Of a DNA stretch of 64,000 nt, positions 25,735 to 37,400 are shown in pieces (within the stretch, counting starts at the first letter, position 1; each line of letters begins with the position of its first letter). The stretch is from positions 1 through 64,000 of the forward strand of contig CALYLX010000064.1 of the NCBI GenBank assembly GCA_944990035.1. Reading direction: 5' to 3'. The notes under the pieces were generated by a model. It made no database searches. It had not been told where the DNA came from and saw only the letters and a program-made list of their open reading frames with translations. Origin of the DNA: Clitopilus passeckerianus. Lineage: Eukaryota > Basidiomycota > Agaricomycetes > Agaricales > Entolomataceae. The translations under genes were made by a program, and so were the position numbers.

Positions 25735-26709
25735 CTAGACCCTTTCACCCCCTGGGCTCAAGAAAGTCACCTTCGCCTTGAGTTTCGGACTACTCTCGAC
25801 AATTGCTTTCATGGCGCCATTGTTTGAGAAGGCCCACCCTAGCCTATACTCCCGCCTCGTAGAGACTATAGGCCACAGAAAAATCTCGAGTTCTTGGAGC
25901 CGTGAACACTCGATTAACGTTTCGAGGGTAGGTAGACCTAGAAAAGCATTCTGGGCTGAGGGTGACCTTCTGAAGATTTGATAGCCTGCTGAGGGGCAGG
26001 CGCTCCAGGTTTATTGGTCCAGGAGTAATTGTGTGACCAGTGAGTTTGCGGTCTTGTGAATCGACAAAAATATGTTTCTGTGGATGGTAATTTAGTGAGA
26101 ATTTTGGAATTATATCGAGTGGGGTTATCCCACCAGGTTAGTCCACCTAGGTAGACATTCGGTCAAGTCTCGATAGAACCGGTAATGATATGACACGAAA
26201 TCGGTAGTGGTTTTTCCGTTCAGTGGGAGTCCACTGCTCGTTCTGAACAGGGATAATCTCGACGGATTGATCTCTGATAAATCTTCGAGAAAACCTCGGT
26301 AATCAAGAGTCGGACCGATGTGGAGAGGTAGGCAGAGATCCTCGATGTTAGGTGCGAGTCGAAGGATACCCCCAAGTGTTTGTTGTTCATATTCATCCGC
26401 TCGAAGCCGTTTAACTAGCTTGCCGAGGATTCGTTTGGTCGAATTGTGCAGTGTTTCAAGGAGAAGCAAGACGTGCGAATAATTTAAGAGCACGATTGCG
26501 CGATAAAGAAGGGGTTCTGCTATCCATTTCCACTGCCCGCAGACAAATAAGGCTGAGTGGAGATGTGCATAGTTTCGGTGATTGATGGTGTTGCAGGTAT
26601 TCAGAGTAAGGGGCTCAGAGAAAACCGTGTCCTCAGGACTTGGAAGATACGAGAGTATTATTTGGACAATTTCCTCTGGGAGGAGAGGATCTGAGCTGGA
26701 TTGCTGCAT
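25735..26709 (-). pseudogene. F-box-like gene, second copy, frameshifted in exon 2
   Basis: Paralogue of the F-box gene at 19214-20183. Exon 1 (26709-26134) encodes an N-terminal F-box LPEEIVQIILSYLPSPED and HSALFVCGQWKWIAEPLLY. The intron (26133-26078, GTGGGA...CCACAG) sits at the same place as in the intact copy, directly after a W-T/S-N-L motif and in phase 0. Exon 2 starts KHIFVDSQD and contains LQKVTLSPECFS, matching LRTVTLAPGSFS of the intact copy. After a TTTT run (25942-25945 on +) the homology continues in another frame as LGLPTLETLIECSRLQELEI, FLWP and so on, to a stop at 25735-25737. The original frame would stop at 25844. So it is either a recent pseudogene or a shortened protein; if no splicing occurs it ends after exon 1 at 26125. 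Confidence 0.65.
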
Positions 26710-26880
26710 TTTGCTGTGGAAAAGGGCCGCTTCATAAGGTGACCGTTCACTCGGAAACGGGAGTAAAATAGAACCAAATCATGATCAACCTTAGCTCGGA
26801 GTTGGCTCAGAGTCAGAGCGTGGATTGGGTACCACATTGCAAAAAGTTCACCAGATAACCAAGAATCAGAAAGGCTTTGC

Positions 26881-26951
26881 TGCATTGGCCGGGAGTCGAA
26901 CCCGGAGCTAGGCCATGGGAAGACCCAATGTTACCGCTACACCACCAATGC
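26881..26951 (-). tRNA. tRNA-Gly (anticodon CCC)
   Basis: On the minus strand the 71-nt sequence folds as a cloverleaf. The acceptor stem is GCATTGG / CCAATGC (26951-26945 and 26888-26882) with discriminator A at 26881. The D-arm begins TGGTGTAGCGGTAACA. The anticodon arm has the loop TTCCCAT, giving anticodon CCC. The T-arm CCGGGTTCGACTCCCGG contains the B box. No intron is present. The acceptor stem matches eukaryotic glycine tRNAs. Confidence 0.95.
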
Positions 26952-27271
26952 TCGAAGAACTGATTGACAGAACGGTCTCATTATGGGCACAAGACTGATT
27001 TCGCTTCATTTTTTCATTTATGAACCAGTTGCGAAACTCTCGCCCGAAATAAGTGCACGAGAATATGCAGGCGAAACAGCAGGCGAAGACAACGCCTGGT
27101 CGACTGCCATTTGGCCCCTGCGTCTGAAAGGCTTTCGAGGATGGCCAGGCTATGGCGCAAACACGTGGTAGGAGGCACTGCCACCTTCCTGGCCAAATCT
27201 ATTCAGTCAGGTCTGGGCGGTCACGATGGAGGTGTTGGTCTTGATCATCGACCACACCATTCCTGACTCCC
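26952..27271. other. Intergenic region between tRNA-Gly and the PA-RING gene
   Basis: No gene recognised. It should contain the promoter of the PA-TM-RING gene. The tRNA uses internal promoter boxes. Confidence 0.4.
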
Positions 27272-28937
27272 ATGATTCCACCAAGATGGTACCAGGTATT
27301 CCTGGTTCTTACTGTGGTGAAGACAGCGTATTCACACCCATACCCAACTGAAGACCTGCTCGACGACTCGGACTTTGACTGGAACGACCTGACTACGGCT
27401 GAAATACCTCTTGTGCCGCGTTCTGACAGAAGTTGGCTTTGGGCCTGGTCTTGGGGCGCCGAGAGTACTGTTTCCGTGATTGATCATGAGCCTATCGTAT
27501 CTTTCCCGTCGAGACCAGGTGCGATAATAGCGTTCCCCCATCGTTCTTTCGGCTTGCTTACTTTCGTAATTTAGCTGCGTTTGGAGCTGAAATACGGGAT
27601 CCGATCCTTGGTTACGTTATCCCTCTGTCGTCCTTCACCAAGGAATGCCCTTCCAACTATTCAAGCTCCCCTCTACCAAACACGCATGCCTCTAAATCTC
27701 CGACTAAGCTTCCTCACAACCCCGGTTGCCCGACACTATGTCCTACTGGCCCCCATCAACCGACTGAGGCCTGGATTGCTCTGGTACAGCGGGGTGACTG
27801 CGAGTTCGTAAAAAAGGTCAGAGAGGCGCAAAGATTGGGGGCAAAAGCAGTGATTGTGGGAGGAGATAATCCTGATATTTCGGGCTATCCAGATGCTCTT
27901 GTGAACATGTACAGTCCCGGTTCGTTCCCTTCATCTTGGCCCTCACAACACCGTCTGATCTCAATTTTGGATTAGAGGATTCATCGGATGTGAAAATTGC
28001 TGCAACGTACATCAAATATTCAGACTATTTCCAACTCTTCTCGCTCATTCAAGCCTCGAATACATCCCATTCGGGGTTACGTACCTTGTCAATCATGATA
28101 ACCGCTGAATATTCCCCCTGGGAGTGGTACTCGTAAGTTCAAGCAGCTTATAGTTCCCCGTCCCGTCCTAACGCCTATCTTGCAGACCGATAATCACCTT
28201 CGTGATAATCCTCCTTCTCCCCTCACTCCTGACCTTCCTCACGTTGCTCATACATCGTGTCCGAGCAGCTAGAGCAGCGCAAAGAGATAGAGCGCCAGAA
28301 AGCGTAGTCAGGAATTTACCATGGCAAGTGTGGACTGGAAATGGATGGGAGAAACATGAGCCTGGGGAGACAATGGATGCGACGGCACCTCAGCCGGCCC
28401 AGACCGCAGAAGTTGATCTGGAGCGTGGCATTGTGCCCGGGGAGTCTGAGCAACCCGCTTCTCAGGAGGGCTCGGCGACCAGCCCCTCCTCCTCAAATAT
28501 CAATATTGATGCAACCAGCTCCGGCGGTAAGCCCTGGTTTGACGAACAACTCGAATGTGCAATATGCCTGTGCGAGTTCGAGAAAGGGGACAAAGTACGC
28601 GTGTTGCCATGTCATCATATCTTCCATATCGACGAGGTGGACCAGTGGTTAATAACGCGGAAAAAACTGGTCAGTAATTTGTCGCCACCGCCTTTGGTGT
28701 TTGTCTGATTTTTTGCTTAACTTTTTCGCTACTCAGTGCCCAGTGTGCAAGTCGGACGTTACGCAGCCATGGCAGCCATCCAGCTTACCGATCTCAAGTT
28801 CTCTGCAATCAACTACTCCTGCCGAGGTTGATGACGACAACCATTCAACGCACTCTACGATAGAGCAGGAGCATGGTCGGGCTACTGAGCGGACGCCATT
28901 ACTTGGTTTCGTGAACCGTTTCGCAAGAGGCTCGTGA
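27272..28937 (+). CDS. PA-TM-RING protein (membrane E3-ligase-like) with altered RING ligand
   Basis: Exons are 27272-27518, 27575-27919, 27976-28132, 28186-28669 and 28737-28937, giving 477 residues. A signal peptide covers about 1-22. A protease-associated (PA) domain is shown by [16 protein letters not shown] and [20 protein letters not shown] segment follows at about 251-273 ([20 protein letters not shown]), then an acidic linker and a RING-H2 at about 374-415. This is the architecture of RNF13/GRAIL-type ligases of the endosome or vacuole. In the RING, C-x2-C, LPC, H and H are present, as is CPVC, but the sixth zinc ligand is Glu: [10 protein letters not shown] instead of FH..CV..WL. The change lies mid-exon, so it is not a splicing artefact. 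It may reduce or abolish zinc binding at that site. A short tail rich in Ser, Thr and acidic residues ends ...[10 protein letters not shown]. Confidence 0.88.
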
Positions 28938-30870
28938 TCCCCCTCCCCGTCCACGATGAAATCTGTACATCTAATTGTTTTCGGACCTGGAATTCTTTGT
29001 TAACACCTCCACTGACGACACATCTTTACGACTACCGGAAATGTTAAAGAAACTGTAATTCTCACTTTTGTACTCCTACTACCATCGCAACCTCTTGTAC
29101 TTCACACACACCCTTTCCTATGGGACATTCGTTTCATCTTCGTTTTTGTTGTTCTTTACTCATACAGCTCCGATGTCAAGGTTGCTTGAAATAATACATA
29201 ATCACTGTTTTTTGTTTACTCGTATGGTCCCTCACGAGGGGAATGCATTCCCGAATTTGGAGGAACGTTTGTTGGTTTGAAAGTCAAGCTCGCGACCAAC
29301 ATTGACTTTGTGCTTCTTTAATCGCATCGGTGGTTGCATATCGACAGCTTTCGTATGGTTTATCTGCTCCGAGCCGTTCGGTCTCGGAGGTCCGATTCGC
29401 ATTCATTTGGGACGTCACCGGCCACAGATCTGTGTAGGTACATCGGGACCCTCAAACATAGATGAGCGGCGCAAAAGTTCTGATTCGACTATTGGTGTAC
29501 CTACACTCGGCAGCAACCCTATTCCGAGGGTCTCGGGGACCACAGGGAGGCGCAATCTGTCAAGTAGCCCGCCGATTGGGGGCCTCGCACCCTCGCGAGT
29601 CACAGGGACCCTCAATGAACCTCTTTTTGTCTAATCTTTGTTCGAGGTCCAAAAAGCAGTAGCTTAGGCTCATTGCTGCCCCACATTCGTCGACTACGCT
29701 GGTGATGGGAATCCTGACCGCTTATTACCGGCTCTCCGGTTCGGTTATGGAAACTTCGGGATCGGTCTGTCGGCATTCAAAGACCTTATGAGTCATGTGC
29801 TTGTCTGGCCCGGAAAGGAAAGGTCTAAAGGGCGTTAACCGCCGGCATCGTTTCCGTTCAGGGAACCACAACCTGGTCAGCTGGAAATCTACGAGACTGA
29901 GGAATGCTTCTGCATCTACGCCCCGAAATGCAGGAAGCAAAAGTATGGACTCTGCTTGACTTTAAGTATCCGTGATATGTCAACTTGGTGTGTTCTCGGA
30001 GAACTCAAGATCGAACTGACTTGGAGGTGAGAAACACATATACAATAAGATCAGGTACACGGATACGTTACGCCTCCCCATATGGCTGAACCCTTCTCTC
30101 GCAACAGTGCTCCCCAGTTCCCTAACAATAAGCAGGACATATGCAGATCGTCCACATAAGCCCGCGTGTGGGCTATGGTGATTCAAGGCAAATTCCAAGG
30201 TGAGCCCTGAGGGTCAGACCGGCCGACCGGGCTCGTGTAGGAATCATTTGGGATGATACCTCCATCGTTCTTATTGTCTTTTGGCCTTGTCGACATCGGC
30301 TCTACCTCATCACCTCATAGAATCCATCACATCACGCCGCCTACGCCGCGAGATTCAACTCCTGGAATGGAGAGTGCAATATATTCGGGATGAATGGGCG
30401 ATAACACGGGACGTCATTGGCTCACGCTGCTTGGAACTTGAACCCTCGTGGCTACAAACTTTCTGTCCCTGTCAGCCAACCACCGCGGTCAAGGGTGTCT
30501 CTTTCTGTGGCCGCCGCTCCAATTCTTTCTAATTCTTTCGTTCAAAGAGGGGAGGAAGCGGTCTTTGGACATACGATTATCTCATTGTTTAGCGAATCGA
30601 GACCATTGTTCGGAGGCAGGCGATCCAATAACATAAGGTTTTGCTTGCCGTCGGTCCAGACGGGAAGTCTACCAGCCTTGTTTTCTAACTGACATAAAGA
30701 TCTGTCGCTCTCTTGGTTTTGGCAGCTTTCCCTCCCCCGCATTGCACGCACACGCGTAGTTGACATCTTCCCCGAAGGTTCAACTCGGATTCTCTTTTAT
30801 TGTTGGGTGTCCTTCGATTATAACAACCTCCCCTTCCCCCCTTCCTACCACCCACCTTCTCGCTTTGACA
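28938..30870. other. Long intergenic region, no supported gene
   Basis: 1.9 kb with only short unrelated reading frames on both strands. A GC-richer part (29300-29650) has short, imperfectly recurring 'GGGACC(A/C)' words, which look like degraded sequence. The region 30700-30870 is CT-rich and is the probable promoter and 5'UTR of the CCCH gene. No domain, RNA or terminal repeat was recognised. Confidence 0.4.
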
Positions 30871-32648
30871 ATGCTCCCATTTGCTCGTAGGGCACCCACT
30901 AAGAAAAGGCACAGTAAGTCGCAGTCCTCACCCTCCGGCAATGTACGGCTGATGATCATCACCTCGGATATCTCTAGCCAAACCATGCCGATTCTACCAA
31001 ACCTCACGTTGCCCACTATCTGCAGATGATTGCGATTTTGCCCACGTCTATTCAAATGAAGTGCTCCAAAGTCCCAAGCCTTGTCGATATTATGCGGCGG
31101 GAAAGTGCAGTAATGGCCCTTCATGTCGTTATAAGCATATCGCTCCAGACGCGAACGCTATTGACATCGAGCCTAAGCATCCGATCGGCATTGGTGAGTT
31201 GAAATATCCAACCTTCAGCCTATTGAACTTGCGCTCAATCAACGACAATGTCAAAGAAGCAGAATTTAGCGCTGATTTCAGGGTCAAGCCTATGCCGACA
31301 CACGCTATGCTTGAAGATGTGCAAAGTGGTGTCGATCTGCGGATACAGAAAGCGATTAGTGAGAACTCCTATTCGTTCGGCCTCCGAGATAATTAACTTA
31401 TATATATTCCTTTGACCTCGGCGAATTGTCAGACACCGACGTACCTGCATACGACGCGTCGACGCTCACTGGACATCCATACTCGACGATGTACGCGACT
31501 CCGCCCTTCGCGCCGTGGACACACACCGCATACTCCTCTCCACCAGTCTACGTGTCTGGTCCTCATCATCAATACGCTTCTGACTATTCTTCTCCGACGC
31601 TGACCGCTGACACCCTGTCGGTCTCGACGTCGAACAGTAGCTCGTCTTTGAATGACGACCATGTCTTCGTGACCGAGGATCCCGCGTTCAGCGAGCACCT
31701 TCACCAGTGCCAGTCAAGGATCAGGTTGGCAGACGAGCCTATGGTGCACTACGCAGGGACCGTGTACCGTTATCCCGCGTCCACGCCCCATCTCCCCGCT
31801 CTTTCTTTGGATACATCCTATCATACCCTCGTCGCTGTTCCAAGCGCGTACCCAAGCTATCCTCCATACCTGTCGCCCACCTCACCTGGGACCCCAAGCA
31901 TCAAGCGTCGTTCGCGCTCGTCGACGCGCTCCAAGGCTGCCCATTACAAAAGTGAGTACCTCAAGTCCGAGGTTGTCGGTGTTCGTCTCGACTGACGATC
32001 CTCCCCAGCTAAACCGTGCAAATTTTACAAAAAGTCCAAGAGCTGTCCCAATGGCGATGAATGTACCTTGTACGGCATTGATCTATCTCGTCTTGATTGA
32101 ATACAAACTGACAAGGGGGATCAGCATCCACGAAGAGTCGCCAACGCGAACCGAGCCGACAGCGGCAGCGACAGTACATTCACCCTGTCAAGACCTCCCC
32201 GTTGGATTGCCTCCAAAGCCTCTGTCAGTAGCTGAGGAGAACAAAAAGAAGAATTACTATCCAATCTCCTGGAGGGTGATTGGAGGCGGCGTGATGATGG
32301 GCGACCCAAGTAAGAATATCCCCCGAAATGCGCAGTACTTCATCGATTAACCATTCATGGCAGGACTAGCCCACACCTCCACGGATGAATCCAGTCCTGT
32401 CGATAAGCGGGCCGAAGAGCAGAAGGAGGAGTCGAACGATGTATCTTCTTCGGGCGACTCGTTGACTCCGGATTCAACCGATACTACTCAGCCCGGCCGT
32501 ATGACACGCAGGCGCTCCTCCTCCAGCCCACCTGTGCCTACCCACAACAGGAGGGAAGCGGTGAGTATTCAACATTGTTACATGTGGTGAATCTTTGATT
32601 ACTGATTTCCTGATTTCCACGCAGGACTTCTCTGCCGAAACCCCATAG
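30871..32648 (+). CDS. CCCH-type zinc-finger protein with three fingers
   Basis: Probable RNA-binding regulator. Exons are 30871-30913, 30978-31193, 31263-31358, 31433-31951, 32009-32069, 32125-32309, 32364-32560 and 32625-32648, giving 446 residues. Finger 1 is KPCRFYQTSRCPLSADDCDFAH (C-x7-C-x6-C-x3-H, listed in two parts: KPCRFYQTSRC then PLSADDCDFAH). Finger 2 is PCRYYAAGKC/SNGPSCRYKH (C-x7-C-x5-C-x3-H). Finger 3 is PCKFYKKSKSC/PNGDECTFIH, whose final histidine is supplied by the next exon across the intron 32070-32124. Between fingers 2 and 3 lies a Ser/Tyr/Pro-rich low-complexity stretch. The C-terminus is acidic and then basic (RMTRRRSSSSPP). The join 31193/31263 is the least certain. 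Similar fungal proteins include regulators of mRNA stability, but no orthologue is claimed. Confidence 0.8.
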
Positions 32649-33117
32649 ATTTCTTCTATTCAAATACCACGCTTTCGATCTTCGACTTCACGTTGCAATA
32701 CTTATGAATTCGCTATGTTTTATGACCTTTTTCCACGATGCATCGGACAACCAACTATAAGGCAACATCTATACTATAGTTTTTCCATTTTCCCATACAT
32801 AGATTCCCGCATGTCAACCGCTATCTGATAAGATTTTCTTGGCTATCGCTCTGGACCGCCTCAATCAGCACAGCTAGGCCCAAATGGGGTGTTTGGACCA
32901 TGAAAGGATATGAACATTCTGACGCGAGGTGACATGCTTTGACTGTGTTACTGTGTTGCTGCTGCTGTAAGATGTACAAGGCCATCATGCTGTGGTGGTT
33001 CGGAGCCAGAGCACGCCATTTTTCGAAAATAATATTTCAGCCGAGCCGTTTGTTCCTTTCCCCCTGACCACCCACCCACTACCTTCCTACCCACCATTCA
33101 CTCAGACGGTCCCTACG
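32649..33117. other. Intergenic region before the heme oxygenase gene
   Basis: No gene found. A CT-rich tract (33050-33115) directly before the ATG is a likely core promoter/5'UTR of the heme oxygenase. Confidence 0.45.
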
Positions 33118-34227
33118 ATGGCAACCATTGATTTCGACCAGCCTCTCGCAACCCTTCTAAGAGAAAGCACAAAGAAGGCTCACGAACATGCAGAGACCAG
33201 TCAAGGTGCAGGCCTGCTCTTGGGTGGACAGCTACCGCGCGACGGATATGTGAGATATCTCATGATGCTGTGGCATGTCTACGAGTACGTACCAGAAGGA
33301 CCTTGTCTTCACTGTTTGGTCGCTAATTTTGTCGTTTATGACGTTGTGCAGTTCATTTGAACAGGCGCTTGATCGCCATTCTACACACCCTGCACTGGAG
33401 CCGACTTACAACCCGACTCTATTGGCACGAGGCCCAGCTCTTGCATCAGATATCTCTTACTTCCTACAAGTCCCAGAGACTTCATGGAAATCCCACCCCG
33501 CCCACCAGCAGTTCCTGGCTAAGATGCCAGGACCCCTAACGGCATACGTCAATAGGATTCGAACGCTGTCAGACTCAAACGATCCATCGCCTTTGCTTGC
33601 TCACGCCTACGTTCGGTACCTAGGTGACTTGAGTGGTGGCCAAACCATACGACGAACGATTGGAAAGGCATATGGACTGGATGAGAGTGCCCATGAGGGG
33701 TTAGAATTTTACGCCTTCAAGGAGTTGACGACAAGCAAATCTGCAAACCAGGGAGAGATGAAGCGCATCAAGGATTGGTTCAGAGCAGGCATGAATACTG
33801 CTGGTCAGCTGGGCGCTGAAATGAAAGGTTAGTAATATATTCTTATCTTTGAATAGAACGTATCTGAGCGGCCGCAACAGCTCAGGTTGTAGAGGAAGCA
33901 AATCTCGCCTTTTCTCTTAACACCGATCTTTTCACCGCACTTCTTGAGACGACCAAGATAGAAGAAGAATCATCATCTGTTATCCTAAATGGTCAACCAG
34001 CTGAGGTGGAGAAGACATATCCCTTATCTCAAGTTTTCGCAGTCGTTGCTGCAGGTATGCTAGCTTCTTGCCTTCTCACCATCCATACATTGATGGGGTC
34101 TTCAGTATGTCTGGCCCATTTCGTACTAGTCACTGGCGGTTTCACTGGCAACAGGGGGTATGAGAAGTTGCTAGCCGTTGAAGGATGGCTCAATTCGGTG
34201 TTTGGATCTACGCCGTCGCCAGCATAG
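33118..34227 (+). CDS. Heme oxygenase, tail-anchored (HMX1-like)
   Basis: Cleaves heme to biliverdin, CO and iron at the ER membrane. Exons are 33118-33284, 33352-33827, 33881-34054 and 34106-34227, giving 312 residues. The proximal-histidine motif is STKKAHEHAE near residue 20. The distal-helix signature is YVRYLGDLSGGQTIRR. A C-terminal hydrophobic anchor (VFAVVAAVCLAHFVLVTG) follows. The last intron (34055-34105, 51 nt, GTATGC...TTCAG) is in frame whether removed or kept. If kept, the hydrophobic segment becomes about 37 residues long. A competing intron 34105-34154 (GTATGT...ACAG) would instead end the protein at 34175. The body of the enzyme is certain; only the anchor region is ambiguous. 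Physiologically such enzymes recycle iron. Confidence 0.9.
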
Positions 34228-34457
34228 GTCTCCATGAATGACATTTCAATGTCACGACTCATCATGTACTATTTCATCTCATTCTGAACTTCGTCATCTA
34301 CCATGTACAACTACCTCATTCCTAATATCTTACGCAATTTTTTGGGTGTATTACTATGGAACTATGATATGACATTTCAAAGCCTGCCTATAGACAAGGA
34401 TATAATAAGATCAGAGCATGTCAGTTGCCCTTCAGCATTCACCGGCATATGACCTCC

Positions 34458-37400
34458 TCACAGCAGTTGATCCACGCTGCCTTGGCTGACGACATTCCGC
34501 ATTTCCGTGAGCTGCCGGGAACACTGCACGTACTCAAGGCGGGAATGATAACACCTAAAAATCCCAATGGCCTCCTCAAGGCAGCCATAAGCCTCTACTT
34601 TTAACTCCTCTTCTGCCTGGTCTCCCGAAAGGTATTTCTGCCAAACCACGGAACTGAGTGTCGCCAAGGTAAGACCCTTGTGATAAGCCAACCCCGCCTG
34701 CGTATGCAGATCAAGAGCTTGTCGAATGGCCACTTCTGCCTCGTTGAGCCTCCCCTGCTTCAGGTAAATGCATGCCTGGAGATAGATGTCATCCCCTTGG
34801 CCTCCAATATCCCCGATCTGGGTATGCAGCTTGAGAGCGTAGCAAGTGACTCGAGTGAGCGCCTCCTGCAGCGAATCTTGACGCATCGCAGCTTCAGCAA
34901 GCTTGTTGTGGTCATCTGCCTGCCCTTGGATGTTGCCCAGCTCCTCGTGTAGAGAAAGCGCTCCTCGTAGTTTGGTCTCGGCATCGAGGATTTGCCCGCA
35001 GCGGAGATGGGCACAACCAAGGTAGTGGAGTGCAAATCCCTGACCTAATCGGCACTTCAGATCTTTGAAGCAGGTTAGCCCTTCATTCAAGTCTTCGAAG
35101 GCTCGATCGAGCGCTGCGTGGTCCTCCCATCCTGGTGCGTCGGGGATGTTCTTTGGGATAGAACATTGCCAAACCAACCGCATCAAGCCTGTAGTGGCAC
35201 AGGCGTTGGCATATCCGACAGTGAATTCTTTGTATGCGGCGCTCATGTTGTCGAAAGGGTGGCCACGCCGTTCGTCTTCATCGTCCTCATCTTCAACGGT
35301 GTCCTGGATATCAAAGAATTGACTTCGTCCCATCCTCAAATGACCTTGGTAGAAGTGAAGATAGGTGAGGTATAGACGGTCGTCTGCCATTCCAACCGTG
35401 TCGTTGATCTGAGTATGGAGTTCGAGAGACCGTTGTAAAGTTAATTCCGCGTCTTTGAGTCGATATTGCGCAAGGTACACGCGGCCTAGAAGATGAAGAT
35501 GATCTGGGTTTTCTATGGGGGAACGCATTGCAATAGCTTCGTCGATGTAGCGTCTGGCTTCATCGAAGTGGGAACATAGTAGGAATGTTGACGCTATTCC
35601 TGCTAGATTCTCGGCCTTCCCCACAGGGTCGTCGCAATCAATGGCAAGGGCCTGCTCGAAATAATCCTTGGATTTTGCGAATTCCGAACATGTGAGATTC
35701 GCCTGACCAAGCCCGGTCAGACACGATGCCTCCCCGCTACTATCATTCACAGCCCTGAATAGCTGGACAGCTTCCAGCATTGTGTCCTCTGCACGGGCGT
35801 GATCCGGAGTCTGTAGAAGGTGGTTCCCAAGACCTAACAGATCATAGGCCATTCCACCTTTATCGCCTGCCTTCTCATGTAATTTTGAGGCTTCTTCAAA
35901 CATTTCAATGCACCGGTCAGAATCTTCCGAATTGGACGTGTAATCAAGCCAATTCCTGCTGAGGAGACAAGCAAGATTATGAACATCGTATGCTTGACCG
36001 GCGAGGTCTCCTGCTTGCATATGCAGTTCTTTTGCCGCGTTGAAGCTATCCTCCGCTTCTTCCAGATTGATTTCACGAGCCTGCAATTGGCCTAGGCATC
36101 CGAGACAATCTGCTCGCAGTTTGAGGTATCGGATGACGGCTGTTTTGGGGGTATTTTCGGCGGGTTGCGCTTCCTCGAGAGTGTTTTGCGCTTTCCAGAA
36201 GCGGAATCCCCCCAACCGGCGACGCCAAACGTGACGAACTTTACTTTGATCACAGGTTTGTGGTAATGGCCGGACTTGAGAGCGAATAGTGGAGGGAGGG
36301 GGATGTTGCTCTAGCTTCTGAATGGCCAGCGAGAGGGCACGAACTGAACATAGACCGTGCATATAGGTATAATGGCAATACGATAGGATAGCCTGTGCAA
36401 CTTCTTCCAAACGCTGGGGGGATGGGGTATCGTTGAGTGCATTAATGAGCATCGTTTCGGTGTTCCCAGACTCGCGACAAAGGCGGTCTCGAACGGAGGT
36501 GGCATCGTTAGAACCTGCTTGGTAGGCGAGGGCCATGTAGTGATCTTGCAGAGCGCGTTTAGCTTCCGGCGGAGAGGGGTGTCGAGTAAGGACATGAAGA
36601 CGGAGGGGGCTCAAGAGGCGTGTGGTTCCGGAGGAGCAGGGGAAGACAAGGCTATTCTGACGCAACGACGCCATCGCCTTCATAGGGTTGCTGATGCCGG
36701 GTACACCATTCTCCAACCAGAGTGCAAGTTCCTTGGACACTCCGTGTGGTAGGAGCGAAATGACGCTCAGTAATCTCAGGGCATCCGGATGCCTTTTCAT
36801 CCGTGGGCTGGAAATGGACAATTGGATTGAGAAATCCACATTTGAGAGCCTACCACTGCCGCGCTCGACCATGCTTGTGCTCTCCGACGACCACCTCTTC
36901 CATAACGCCTGTGTGGTCTCCCCATCCACTGCTGCTAAATTGGCGAGCAATGTTACTGCGAGCGGGACGCAATCAACGGCAACGACGAGTTTGGAGGCGT
37001 ATTCGTCATCGTATTTGCAAATTGTTTTGAAGATTTGCATGGCAGAGTCCATATCGAGGCTTTGGAGAGGTGGTGACAACTGGCTCCAGCCAACGTCGAC
37101 GGGACGCTGCGAACCTCGCATAGTGACTATGAGAGTCAAGGTCTCGATGCTATCCAATTCATGCAACAATGCCTCTACATCTGATCTCCCCTCTGGAGTT
37201 TCCCATGGAGTTTCGAAGTTGTCCAAGACAAGGATAAATTGCGAGGTTTGGAACCGCTCGCAAACGACATCGAGAAGTCTATCTTGAATTCCTTCGATTG
37301 ACAGGTTGAGAATCCAAGCAAGGTCACCCAGTATGTGATTGCTGGAGGTGGCGGCCTCGCAGGAAAGGAATAGACGATTCGAGCCGAAGCGAGCAACTAT

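Noticed and set aside
26658..26885. Minus-strand frame starting MQQSLSDSWLS upstream of the F-box copy
   Set aside because: Its ATG lies within the 3' end of tRNA-Gly and the similarity to the real F-box start (MQQSSSD) is only a few residues; probably chance or a trace of duplication.
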